Source: Ignavibacteria bacterium (GTDB taxonomy: Bacteria > Bacteroidota > Ignavibacteria > Kapaibacteriales > Kapaibacteriaceae). Taken from it: a stretch of 64,000 bases of DNA. Made by a program: the position numbers and the translations under genes. The stretch spans positions 1-64,000 of the forward strand of contig JABMNI010000013.1 in NCBI GenBank assembly GCA_013204605.1, read 5' to 3'. Below are positions 32,201-41,209 of this stretch, one piece after another; position 1 is the stretch's first letter; the number at the start of each line of letters is the position of its first letter. The notes beneath the pieces were generated by a model. The model was not told the DNA's origin and searched no databases. It worked only from the letters and a program-made list of their open reading frames with translations.

Positions 32201-33357
32201 AGTACGTTTGCGTTGTAACCGGATATTGTGGAAGTGCTACAACAAAATCAGCAAGATTGTTTATCCCAACCATCGCAGCATCTAACAACACTCCAAATGT
32301 GTGTCTGGGTGGAGTTGTTCAAATTGAATGCTCTGCTATTCCTGGTGTTGTGCCAGGCGCAACAGTTAGCTATCAGTGGCAAAAGAACGGTGTTAACGTT
32401 AGCGATGATGCAAACACCACCGGTTCAATGACCAAGGTTCTTACCATCGGTAATGCTTCGGCAGCTGCGAATGGTGATTATACCTGCGTTGCTAAGTACG
32501 GCGTTGATGGTGATCCAATCCCATCTAACACTATTACAGTTACGCTATCTAATCCAGTTGCTATTACTGGTCAGCCTGATGGCGACACATTGTGTGTTGG
32601 TTCTGAATTGAAAATCACAGTTACAGCTTCAGGATCAAATACTTCGTACCAATGGATGAAGGGAACAACCTCAATTCCAGGTGCGATTGCTAATGTGTTT
32701 ACGGTTGCAAGTGCAACGGCTAATGATGCCGGTACGTACTCGGTTGTAGTTACCAACTCATGTGGTGGCGTTACAAGCGGAACTGTTGACGTTTTTGTTA
32801 ACACTAAGCCTGAGATTACTACTGAGCCTACAAATGCTGCCGTTACTGAAGGCAATGAGATTAAGTTTAGCGTAGTGGCCTCCGGTACTGCAACTCTTAC
32901 ATACCAGTGGTATAAGAACGATACTTCAATAGCTGGAGCAACTACCGCTACATACACAATAGCGTCTGCCGTTGGCTCAGATACAGGATCTTACCGCTGT
33001 ATAGTAACAAATGGCTGTGGTTCTGATACTTCAGCTACAGTTGAAGCCTCGGTTGTAGTAGGTGTTGATGGTGGCGATATCACAATGGGTGCATTCATGC
33101 TTGGTGTTTCTTCGCCAAACCCTACTGCCGATGTTGTGAGATTCAACTACTCAACTCCAACTTCACAATTCGTTAAGATCGCTGTTACTAACGTTCTTGG
33201 ACGTGAGTTAACAACGCTGGTTAACGGATTTGTTGATGCTGGAACTCACCCCGTTGAATTCAGCACACAAGGTTTGAATCTATCACCTGGTATCTACTCT
33301 TACACAATTACCTCGAATGGATTTGTTGCTACTCAACAATTCGTTGTTACGAGATAA
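29215..33357 (+). CDS. Large surface protein with Ig-like repeats and T9SS type A sorting domain
   Basis: ATG at 29215 preceded by GGAGG; repeated YQWxKxGxxxxG units; C-terminal SPNPTADVVRFNYSTP...LSPGIYSYTITSNGFVATQQFVVTR. Confidence 0.87.
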   Translation: MSRNATVFVSLLVAVLLFGGLLVQPAYSQGTFGYTVSNGIYSESFGGTVLASGSGISGFEGTVNIGFTYTYGGVAYTTVYVNGNGYVTFGAAGNSGNATPLSSPNSATAVISAWGAAISGATGAELRSELTGGAGSRVLTLQWKNVTRAPAGSSLGLYNFQIKLREGSNNAEIMYGAMNIAGAKGAEIGTYSLSNGIMAFRTRYEENTWSMPKVVTASPYYSQALEGFGPASGLTYSILARVANDAGIVGISNPTKYNADVSQNVQIRVRNWGSNNLDSVIIDWKVNGATLTAVKYYPQPAMAPGTENTITIGSVSFAANTFNTIWVGTLAPNGQTDARTSNDAHQIYSAPRVTGKVNIAANGNPGVFPNIRECVRHLSVAGIGGNVDAHIFNGTYNEQVIIPSFDNSLAGGTVTFMSAANNTPKITWTPSNNPSWTYSLAGACRAIATLDLTAPCNTNFKNLVFELPNGQNWGGFIYGDIRGGTVNIENCTFNGPNNFLTMTNPFVGLYLFDKSNFGTINVLGNTVNNYPSSMELDGSDQTVVNVRNNTCNNTRFGLYSEGAKIDVSNNKIYGTSGYTYFYGVVVISVNGSVANNQIYGDVSATAQTTTYGIQTVPDNGNLLVTNNMIGVGASANTYGIANLYAGTSAGTAQFYHNTVNTTGTAVSAATSAFYNQSLMESYPNSAVELVNNIFHSVGTGTNGGYAIRLDDAGVINNTTSNPLKTSDFNDLYTSGTNVGFWKNVNVPKVAGINPLSTWRTTSARDNNSAAVAATFYGSGDLNLLNIIPALWGSGSILAIVPKDIDGETRTKPYMGADEVRPSIRFVQQPVSRYACLGESFNLIAIAEVTVGATVTYQWFKDGVELTGQTGAILSFGGVGYQAAGVFTCLVKASDGTNNVQLMSDAASIIVVHSTTIIVCPASKPVASGSTVILEMEAEAIGGPSNFNPTYQWKKRYWSPTSVAYLDSNVTDNGRITGSNSNRLTIREIGRVDTLDQYVCVVTGYCGSATTKSARLFIPTIAASNNTPNVCLGGVVQIECSAIPGVVPGATVSYQWQKNGVNVSDDANTTGSMTKVLTIGNASAAANGDYTCVAKYGVDGDPIPSNTITVTLSNPVAITGQPDGDTLCVGSELKITVTASGSNTSYQWMKGTTSIPGAIANVFTVASATANDAGTYSVVVTNSCGGVTSGTVDVFVNTKPEITTEPTNAAVTEGNEIKFSVVASGTATLTYQWYKNDTSIAGATTATYTIASAVGSDTGSYRCIVTNGCGSDTSATVEASVVVGVDGGDITMGAFMLGVSSPNPTADVVRFNYSTPTSQFVKIAVTNVLGRELTTLVNGFVDAGTHPVEFSTQGLNLSPGIYSYTITSNGFVATQQFVVTR

Positions 33358-33382
33358 TCGTTTAGAAATAAGACTTTAAAAA

Positions 33383-33418
33383 GGCTGCCGTTGGATATTC
33401 CGACGGCAGCTTTTTTTT
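33383..33418 (+). terminator. Rho-independent terminator
   Basis: GCTGCCGTTGGATATTCCGACGGCAGC followed by T8. Confidence 0.9.
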
Positions 33419-33579
33419 AATATCCTTGCAGGGATCTGGCGTTCTACACTTCCAAGATATGTTCGTCAGCGCAAGTGATATCAAGTCAACCATTGCGGGC
33501 TACTCGGAAGGTAGCAGAATCGTCAGACTGTAACAGTAGATTGCGGGAATAACAACGCTAAACGCTCAGGTATTCGGGA

Positions 33580-34236
33580 CTATTTGGTGAGATCAATCAA
33601 CGTCCACCCTTTGGGGACGGTGTAAACGAATGTTGATACAGGGATTCGAGCATTCTTAACCACGTTCTTGATAACCCATGTGGTTGGACTTCCATCCTGA
33701 CTGACGGTAATCTTGATGATTTTCAACTTCGCATCTAACGTAACGTATACTTCAGAAACGCCACCAATAATGGCTGAAGGACCCGGAGGGTAAAGCTTAA
33801 CCACTCTTGCATTGTTGGGAGAATTGACCTGCTGCCTGCTGTACACGTTGAAAAGAATGAAAAATATCTTTTCCAGGCTCATTTCGTTGCTGTTTGGACT
33901 GTATGCATTTACGATAACCGTTTTAGAGTTCTTCTCAGCATTCCAAACAAACTTGTTGTTTGAGACTATCGTTCGAGTTGGAAGGTCTAGTGCATAGCCA
34001 AGGCCTTTTGACGCCACTAGACGTCCGTTTATCCCATAACTACCCTCGAATGTGCACCGGATGGATCGCATGCCGGCATAATGCTTGTAAAATTGGTCTG
34101 AAAGGTCCTGCGCGCGCGCTGGTGAGGTTAAACAGAGTGCAACAGCAATATATGCCAGTTTGATCATTAACCACGAAGGACGTTGAATTCCGCACAGTAC
34201 TTTAGGTTGGATCTCACGCGAGCAACTAATTGTCAT
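33580..34236 (-). CDS. LolA-like outer membrane lipoprotein carrier family protein
   Basis: MRSIRCTFEGSY...GLGYALDLPTRTIVSNNKFVWN...KTVIVN pattern. Confidence 0.7.
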   Translation of the reverse strand: MTISCSREIQPKVLCGIQRPSWLMIKLAYIAVALCLTSPARAQDLSDQFYKHYAGMRSIRCTFEGSYGINGRLVASKGLGYALDLPTRTIVSNNKFVWNAEKNSKTVIVNAYSPNSNEMSLEKIFFILFNVYSRQQVNSPNNARVVKLYPPGPSAIIGGVSEVYVTLDAKLKIIKITVSQDGSPTTWVIKNVVKNARIPVSTFVYTVPKGWTLIDLTK

Positions 34237-35233
34237 TAGTCACTACCTTCGCTGAAATAGCGCCACGTGTTCCTCGATACGATGTCAGTTCGGCGTTAAT
34301 ATTTCCAATTGGGATTTGTGTTGTGACCTTAATCGGAACCTTGCGGTCATCGTCACTTAACCACATTAACAATCGGCCATCAAATTTAAAGGGGCTACCA
34401 ACTTTCACCCCAGGTTCCACTACAATGCAGTTAAAAGTGCCGGCTTCTACGGTGATTTGCTGACGCCCCAATATTTTAACCGTTAAATCATGACTTTCAC
34501 GGTCCATAAAATTCTGCAAGCTAATTAGGTCACCCTTCTTAGCCCCTTTCAAATCATAAGCTCGCACATAATAGAAAGCAGACACTACATCATGCACAAA
34601 CGGTGGGACGTCGAACGTTCCCTCGGTAGTGACCGCCTTATTGCCAATTTGATCAAACGTAGCCTTAAAGTCCTTCTTGAATCCACCTTCGCGTGTATAC
34701 TGTTCGAACTTCCACGGAAAAAGCCCGTCAATATCAATCCAGGTCTTATAAAGGTCGCGAACTCGGTAAATAAAGTCGAGACTCTTGAGTGATGCCACTT
34801 CAAACCTCACCGGGTAACAGGGTCTGCCCTGAATAGTTTCGGGTTCCTTGCTCACAGAAAAAACTGCCGTTCCCGCCGTAATGAACTGGTAACTTATCTC
34901 GTATTCAAGCCGCTCACCCAAGCCATAGGCCTCGTTGGGTACATACCGTAGCATCTTGGGCTCGTCGTGCAGGCCCGCAATGGTTGCCACATTCACGAAC
35001 AAAATACCCAATGCTAACAATAGCACAGCGTTATATCTGGCGATTTTCGAGTACCCAGTGCTTATCATGAATGTGCTGCTTAACGGAGATTTAGTGCTTA
35101 TTGTGAATGTGCTGCTTAACGGAGATTTAGCGCCTATCGTGAATATCCTACAAATCAGAGACTTAGTACTAGCCGCGTGAGTGGTGATTTTTTGAAAGAG
35201 ATTCATTAGTAGTACGACGCCATTCTGATGCAC
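34226..35233 (-). CDS. DUF3108 domain-containing protein
   Basis: YGLGERLEYEISYQFITAGTAVF...FVHDVVSAFYYVR; N-terminal extension is a tandem repeat, true start probably MISTGYSK. Confidence 0.82.
   Translation of the reverse strand: MHQNGVVLLMNLFQKITTHAASTKSLICRIFTIGAKSPLSSTFTISTKSPLSSTFMISTGYSKIARYNAVLLLALGILFVNVATIAGLHDEPKMLRYVPNEAYGLGERLEYEISYQFITAGTAVFSVSKEPETIQGRPCYPVRFEVASLKSLDFIYRVRDLYKTWIDIDGLFPWKFEQYTREGGFKKDFKATFDQIGNKAVTTEGTFDVPPFVHDVVSAFYYVRAYDLKGAKKGDLISLQNFMDRESHDLTVKILGRQQITVEAGTFNCIVVEPGVKVGSPFKFDGRLLMWLSDDDRKVPIKVTTQIPIGNINAELTSYRGTRGAISAKVVTNDN
35045..35165. repeat. Tandem repeat of about 36 bp
   Basis: gtgcttatcatgaatgtgctgcttaacggagattta / gtgcttattgtgaatgtgctgcttaacggagattta, plus degenerate third copy. 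Confidence 0.85.
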
Positions 35234-35260
35234 CTCGTGCAGGTGGTGTTGTGTAGGGGG

Positions 35261-36385
35261 CTATTCAGACGCCGGAAGCTGCAGTGATTTAAACTCGGCT
35301 AGATCTTTTCCGGCAATGCCGGTTAGCGATCCAATAACGCTCGACATCGACAAGATAACTTTTTCTATTTGTTTGTCACGTTGCTTCCACATTTTTTCCA
35401 TGGCAGCACGCTCTCTTGAAACGTCCGATTGCATCTGATGAAAACTATCCATCACGCCTTCGATATTGTTTCGGAACTCTGGTCCCATTAGGTAATCATA
35501 CAGCATTACCATTTTCTCGCCCTTGTTTTCTTGCGTCACTAGAGCTAGGCTGACCGTAAGCACCATTTCTCTGAGTACAAGGCAAAGGCCTTTAAACTCC
35601 TGAAAACTACAAATCCATATTCCGTCCTTACTTCCAAATCTCTCCATTTCTTTAGGCATGGTCTCGGTAACAATCACACCGGCATCTGCCCCAACGGCAC
35701 GCATGTCACTCTTGAGCTTCTCCACCCAATCTGCGCCGAAGGTTTTTGTCCTTTTGCTTTCGTAATAGATCATTCCAACCACAACGCCGTTTTTCTGTAC
35801 GTGATGAATACAGTCGCCACCCCTAGCCCCTTTCACAATGGGTTCTATTACATCCATTGGAAAAGTAGATTGGAGAAATTCTTCTAACGCCAGTTCTTGC
35901 GTTTCGCCTTGAAGCTGTTGACTTCCTTGTTGTGCTTTTTTTTGAAGCTCTTCGATGAGCTTAGCTTGATCGGTCAATTTCTTTTGCAATTCGCGCATGC
36001 CGAGCTCATTGCGTTCTTGTTCCGTTTTGCGGACCTGTTCCTCCGCTTTCACTCTGACTTCCAGCGAACGGCGTTCCAACTCCAGTGCAAACTCTTCGTT
36101 CTTCTTTTCAAGCTCAACCTTGAGCTTCATGTGATCTAATTCAATGCCGCGAATTCGTTGCAGTTCTTTCTTGCTGTCGGCACTCTGCGCTTCTAACAGT
36201 TTGACTTTTTCTTCGTAATTGGAACGCTCTTCCTTTTTTGCATCGGCCACAAGTTGGGTGCGTTCAGCGCGGGCTTTCTCTGCAAATTCGCTACGCACAC
36301 GTTCTTCAACATCGTGAGCAAGCAATTCTTCGATGTCGATTTTTTGTCCGCAATTGGGACAGGTAATTTGACGTTGTGTGCTCAT
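35261..36385 (-). CDS. DUF2130 domain-containing protein
   Basis: MSTQRQITCPNCGQKIDIEELL...; the ORF-track N-terminus MAGGSNPSRPT is translated tRNA sequence. Confidence 0.85.
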   Translation of the reverse strand: MSTQRQITCPNCGQKIDIEELLAHDVEERVRSEFAEKARAERTQLVADAKKEERSNYEEKVKLLEAQSADSKKELQRIRGIELDHMKLKVELEKKNEEFALELERRSLEVRVKAEEQVRKTEQERNELGMRELQKKLTDQAKLIEELQKKAQQGSQQLQGETQELALEEFLQSTFPMDVIEPIVKGARGGDCIHHVQKNGVVVGMIYYESKRTKTFGADWVEKLKSDMRAVGADAGVIVTETMPKEMERFGSKDGIWICSFQEFKGLCLVLREMVLTVSLALVTQENKGEKMVMLYDYLMGPEFRNNIEGVMDSFHQMQSDVSRERAAMEKMWKQRDKQIEKVILSMSSVIGSLTGIAGKDLAEFKSLQLPASE

Positions 36386-36387
36386 TG

Positions 36388-36460
<73 letters not shown>

Positions 36461-36472
36461 TTTCGACGTACT

Positions 36473-37249
36473 TTAGTTAAACAGGCCGATAAACAAACCA
36501 ACCTGGGCATTGAATGCCGAAACGTTAATACTTGTGGGCACACCTGATACTACGGCAATCTTGTTTCCTATCCAATCATTCGCACCAACTTGCAACGTGT
36601 AAGCGGCCTGAGCGCGGACGGCCACAAATGGCGTGAAGGCATATTCAACATTGAGTCGGGGAGCTAGATAAAGAATAGCCCTAGTCAAATCTGCATAGGC
36701 ATCTGGCGACGTTGAAATGCCCGTGGTGTCGGCATAGTTATCCCAAGTTCTATTCTTCATTGACTGGTATGTAGCAATAGTTTGATTTCCCCAACCAAAG
36801 CCAATACCAGGTAATACTGTAAAGCGTTTAAATGGCACCCACGCATAATCAATGTGAATGGTACGTGAACTCAAAGAATATTTCATTGTTCGTGAAACTG
36901 TGAATGTGTCGATCATTTTATCAGCCGTAGTTGACAACGAACCAGCAACCCAAGAAAAACCAACGCGAAGATTCTTGACTAATCCAACTGCCGTGAACAG
37001 TTCGCCACCAATTTGGAGAAGGGGTGAATCCAACGGGCCCAATCCTAATTGAGTAGCGCGCGCGTTCAAATCGTCCATGTTTGGAAATGAAAACTGAAAC
37101 ACCGGACCAACCCCAATAGCAAAGTACGGTATTGGCTCGTCCTTAAGTGGTACTTCCTCAAAAGCAAATTCGTCTAAACGATCATCTTGAGCTAGTAACG
37201 GACTTGATACTAAAACCATAATGAAGAGAGCTACTAGAGCCAAACGCAT
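36473..37249 (-). CDS. Outer membrane beta-barrel-like hypothetical protein
   Basis: Signal peptide and alternating amphipathic strands ending with aromatic-rich GLFIGLFN. Confidence 0.6.
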   Translation of the reverse strand: MRLALVALFIMVLVSSPLLAQDDRLDEFAFEEVPLKDEPIPYFAIGVGPVFQFSFPNMDDLNARATQLGLGPLDSPLLQIGGELFTAVGLVKNLRVGFSWVAGSLSTTADKMIDTFTVSRTMKYSLSSRTIHIDYAWVPFKRFTVLPGIGFGWGNQTIATYQSMKNRTWDNYADTTGISTSPDAYADLTRAILYLAPRLNVEYAFTPFVAVRAQAAYTLQVGANDWIGNKIAVVSGVPTSINVSAFNAQVGLFIGLFN

Positions 37250-37329
37250 TCAAATCTCCTGCAAAGTTAAGAGCGCAAATATACGGAAATCAGGAAGCCC
37301 AATGATTTCAGTATTTGTAGTTTGCAGGT

Positions 37330-38421
37330 ATGAAAATAGTTTCTGTAGTAATGGCCGGCGGACTAGGCACAAGGCTGTGGCCTAGAAGTACCGAGAAAAA
37401 GCCAAAACAATTTGTGCACGTGCATGGAAATGGCACCCTAATTCAAAACACTGTGGCTAGAATGCTACCGCTAATAGCAGCCGAAGACCTGTTCGTGGTA
37501 GCCACCCAGCCCCTTACCCATCACATTCACGATCAGCTTCCAATAGTTCCCACTGCGAACGTAATTGAGGAGCCGTTTGGCAGGAATACCGGACCGTGTA
37601 TTGCGCTTGCCGCGCACTTTTTGAACCATTTGTATGGGCCAGATGCCGTTATGGTGGCTATGCCCAGTGACCACGTGGTAGTAAATGTGCGTGAATTTCT
37701 GAGTACCCTCGAGCAAGCCTGCGTGGCTGCCGATGCTACCGCGAATATTGTGACAATAGGCGTCAGCCCAACGCGTGACGAAACCGGGTTCGGGTACATT
37801 CAAGTGGGAGACGAACTTTCGGTTCCGAATAAGTCGTTCACCGACACCTTGCATAAAGTGAAAACATTTGCTGAAAAGCCCGATTCGGCTACCGCGCAGC
37901 GTTTTATAGATGCCGGTGACTTTGTGTGGAACAGTGGAATTTTTGTAGCCAGAATTTCTACCATGCTCGCAGCAATCGATAAGCATCTGCCGGATCATGC
38001 GCCGCTGTTTAACATTCTGGAAAAGCACGTTGGCAAAGACACGTATTCGTCGATGTTGGAAAACGTGTATCGTCAAATGCGCTCAATTTCGTTCGACAAC
38101 GGAGTAATGGAAAAAGCAAAAAATATTGCCGTTGTTGATGGAACTTTTGGATGGAGCGATGTAGGCTCGTGGGACGAACTGTATCGTCTGTCCATGAAGG
38201 ACGGGAAAAACAACGTCATCGAGGGCAATGTTGTAACGATGAATTCCGACAACAACTTCGTAACCGCCGCCACGGGTAAACTCATCTCACTCATCAATGT
38301 CGACAACCTAATTGTTGTTGAAACCGAGAGCTCAATTTTGATTGCTGAAAGGGGCTCATCAGCCGCAGTAAGAGATTTAGTAGATCTGATTAGGCGGCGT
38401 CATATTGGAAATCACTTGTAA
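37330..38421 (+). CDS. Mannose-1-phosphate guanylyltransferase
   Basis: VVMAGGLGTRLWPRSTEKKPKQF, EPFGRNTGPCIALAA, FAEKPD. Confidence 0.95.
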   Translation: MKIVSVVMAGGLGTRLWPRSTEKKPKQFVHVHGNGTLIQNTVARMLPLIAAEDLFVVATQPLTHHIHDQLPIVPTANVIEEPFGRNTGPCIALAAHFLNHLYGPDAVMVAMPSDHVVVNVREFLSTLEQACVAADATANIVTIGVSPTRDETGFGYIQVGDELSVPNKSFTDTLHKVKTFAEKPDSATAQRFIDAGDFVWNSGIFVARISTMLAAIDKHLPDHAPLFNILEKHVGKDTYSSMLENVYRQMRSISFDNGVMEKAKNIAVVDGTFGWSDVGSWDELYRLSMKDGKNNVIEGNVVTMNSDNNFVTAATGKLISLINVDNLIVVETESSILIAERGSSAAVRDLVDLIRRRHIGNHL

Positions 38422-39326
38422 TGCGGATGCCACTTGCACGAAAAATATCTTTGTTCTTGCTGTGTTTTTTGTCGATGCAACTAACGTTCATTTTATTCGA
38501 CGGTTCGCAATCTGCGGTCGCACAATCTACTAACGCAATTGATAGCTTGTTGCAACAGTCCGAGAATGCCAAACGTGGCAGCGACTCACTCAAAAAAATG
38601 TGGTCGGTTCAATGGCGCAAGTCCGACAGTCTTAGAGTAGAATCGATGTTCCTACGCATGCGCTCGGATAGTCTGCTGCGCATTGCGAATGGCTTAATTG
38701 CAAACGCCAAAAAATTAAGAAAAGATAGTATTCAAGATGTATACGCATCTTCTGCACCAACAGATACCATGGCATCTGACAACTCGGCGGAAACTACAAA
38801 AGCTAACGTTGAGATTATTGCAAGAACTGGCGTTGAAACTCATGCAAGAACTAACGTAGAAACTGACGCAGAAGCCAGCGCCGAAGCCGACGCAGAAATT
38901 CTGACGTCGCTTGCAACCGCTCGACGCATGAACAATTCTGTTACGAAGGCCAAACAAAAAACAACCGCGCAGAAAGTTCCAGACGGAAAAACTTTTTCCG
39001 ACACTCTGACTGCCTTGGTGTTAGAATTCGAACCCGATACCGGCATGGCCTCATACTACGGTGAGCAATTTCACGGCAAAAAAACATCAAGTGGGGAAGT
39101 GTACAACATGCACGCCAACACCTGCGCGCACCGGTGGCTACCGTACGGAACCTTGTTACGCGTCACAAATATTTCCAACGGCAAAAGCGCGGTTGTACGA
39201 GTTACAGATCGCGGTCCATTCAAACATGGAAGAATGATAGACATTTCAAAAAACGCCGCAAAAGAAATCGATCTAATTCGACGTGGAACGGGCGTGGTGG
39301 AAATCAAAGTTGTTGCGCCAGAGTAA
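38421..39326 (+). CDS. RlpA-like (double-psi beta-barrel) lipoprotein
   Basis: GMASYYGEQFHGKKTSSGEVYNMHANTCAHRWLPYGTLLRVTNISNGKSAVVRVTDRGPF. Confidence 0.9.
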   Translation: MRMPLARKISLFLLCFLSMQLTFILFDGSQSAVAQSTNAIDSLLQQSENAKRGSDSLKKMWSVQWRKSDSLRVESMFLRMRSDSLLRIANGLIANAKKLRKDSIQDVYASSAPTDTMASDNSAETTKANVEIIARTGVETHARTNVETDAEASAEADAEILTSLATARRMNNSVTKAKQKTTAQKVPDGKTFSDTLTALVLEFEPDTGMASYYGEQFHGKKTSSGEVYNMHANTCAHRWLPYGTLLRVTNISNGKSAVVRVTDRGPFKHGRMIDISKNAAKEIDLIRRGTGVVEIKVVAPE

Positions 39327-39362
39327 CGGTGCGCGCGTTCTAGTTCTACAAAAGCTTTGCTC

Positions 39363-40454
39363 CTACAAAAACGGCATCTTCACAACCTCAGCCGGAAACG
39401 TAGTATTCCGCGCAAACACATCTATCAACGTACCGGGAGTTGCGTACTCCGTGGCAACGTAGGCCATTCCAATTCCCACATTCAACCCCGGGCTAATGTT
39501 CCCACTGGTGGTTTTTCCAATTTCTTTTCCATCAAGCTGAAGTTGGTAGCCAACTCGTGGAATCAGTTTCTCGGTGAGCATTTTGAATCCTACAAGCTTT
39601 CGTTTAGCCCCCTCGCCCTTAACTGCGGCAATTACATCACTCGCAACAAAGTCGCCCTTGGCAAGCTTGGTTATCCATCCCAGGCCGGCCTCGATGGGGT
39701 TGGTGGTGGCGTCGATGTCGTTCCCGTACAGACAGTACCCTTTTTCCAACCGCAGGGTATCGCGTGCTCCCAGGCCTATCCAGGCAATTCCGTGGGCCGA
39801 GCCCTCTTTCCACAGTGCTGCAATAACGGCGTCGGCAACTGCCTCATCGCCGCGGAAATACAGCTCAAATCCCATTTCACCTGTATAGCCCGTGCGCGAA
39901 ACTATCATGGGGATGCCCGCTAATTCGGTCTCGACAAACGAGTAGTAGGGGATTTCTGAAAGGGGCGTTGTGGTTAGTGGCTGAAGGGTGTCGGGGCTTT
40001 TCGGACCCTGCACTGCCAGTAGGTTTACTTTGTTGCTAGCGTCTACAACGCTCACATTCGGGAACATCTCAGCGTGCTTTGTAACCCATGCCAAATCCTT
40101 CGTTACGTTTGCGCCGTTAACCACCAACATGTAGTTGTTCTCACTCATCATATACACAAGAAGGTCATCTACAATTCCGCCATCATCGAAGCACATCGCG
40201 GAATACTGTGCTTTTCCAGGAACCAACTTCGAGGCATCGTTCAATGTGATGTGTTGGATTAGGGCCAGCGCATCAGTTCCCGTTACTTCGAATTCGCCCA
40301 TGTGCGAAACATCAAAAACACCTACAGCATTTCGAACAGTTCTATGTTCTTCTAGAATGCCTGTGGGATATTGAATAGGCATTTCAAAGCCGGCAAACTG
40401 GACCATTTTTGCGCCAGCATTTGTGTGGTGCTTATGAAAAATTGTATGAATCAT
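39363..40454 (-). CDS. gcvT: Glycine cleavage system aminomethyltransferase GcvT
   Basis: FAGFEMPIQYPTGILEEHRTVRNAVGVFDVSHMGEFEV. Confidence 0.96.
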   Translation of the reverse strand: MIHTIFHKHHTNAGAKMVQFAGFEMPIQYPTGILEEHRTVRNAVGVFDVSHMGEFEVTGTDALALIQHITLNDASKLVPGKAQYSAMCFDDGGIVDDLLVYMMSENNYMLVVNGANVTKDLAWVTKHAEMFPNVSVVDASNKVNLLAVQGPKSPDTLQPLTTTPLSEIPYYSFVETELAGIPMIVSRTGYTGEMGFELYFRGDEAVADAVIAALWKEGSAHGIAWIGLGARDTLRLEKGYCLYGNDIDATTNPIEAGLGWITKLAKGDFVASDVIAAVKGEGAKRKLVGFKMLTEKLIPRVGYQLQLDGKEIGKTTSGNISPGLNVGIGMAYVATEYATPGTLIDVFARNTTFPAEVVKMPFL

Positions 40455-40489
40455 TCAAATATCCTTCGTATCATGGAGCGCAATATTAG

Positions 40490-40984
40490 GTGAAAAAAAT
40501 GATTCAGTTGTTTTGGGGCGCAATTTCAGCCGTTTTAGGGCTGTTCTATTTAGTTATTGAAAATGCTAGTGGCATTCAAGACTCCAATGCATCCTATGCC
40601 ACTGTAGTACTGTGGCTGGTGCTTCCGCCGGTGTGTGTTGTTGGATCTATGTTGCATTATCGCATGCGTTCAGACGGGACAATATCGTATGGTAACTCGG
40701 TCAAAATCGGGATTCTGACTACCGTGTGGTCGGCGACCTTTTTACTAATTGTGTGGATCTTCTATGTGGTAGTAATTCACCCGGGCTTCTATACGCTCAT
40801 GCAAGATTATGCTGGTTTGAAGGCAGTAGCGCAGCATCATACGCCAGAAAGAGTAGTGGCCGAGTTACAAGCCGCGCAACAAATTTTTTCATCTCCTAAC
40901 TTTACTATTGTCAGTGCCTTAGTTCCCTTTGTAGCGGGAACTATTACGGCGCTTGTGGCTGCGTTTGGAATAAAAAAAGGGTAG
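40490..40984 (+). CDS. DUF4199-like membrane protein
   Basis: Four TM helices, SYGNSVKIGILTTV... Confidence 0.55.
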   Translation: MKKMIQLFWGAISAVLGLFYLVIENASGIQDSNASYATVVLWLVLPPVCVVGSMLHYRMRSDGTISYGNSVKIGILTTVWSATFLLIVWIFYVVVIHPGFYTLMQDYAGLKAVAQHHTPERVVAELQAAQQIFSSPNFTIVSALVPFVAGTITALVAAFGIKKG

Positions 40985-41209
40985 TGTGGAAAAAAAGTCT
41001 TTTGTTCAGTCAGGTAATTAACTACGTTTGTCATGGGTGAGACGTGTGGCAAATGTTACACACATTAGTTTTTTGAAAATAAATGGAAAGGAATTGTCAA
41101 TAAAAATTTAAAGACTATGGGACTGGGACGAAAAAAGGTGGGTGCCTATAAATAAATCGCCCCTCGTATTACGAACAATTCAGTTCACTCACTAAATGGA
41201 AACGGGTGT

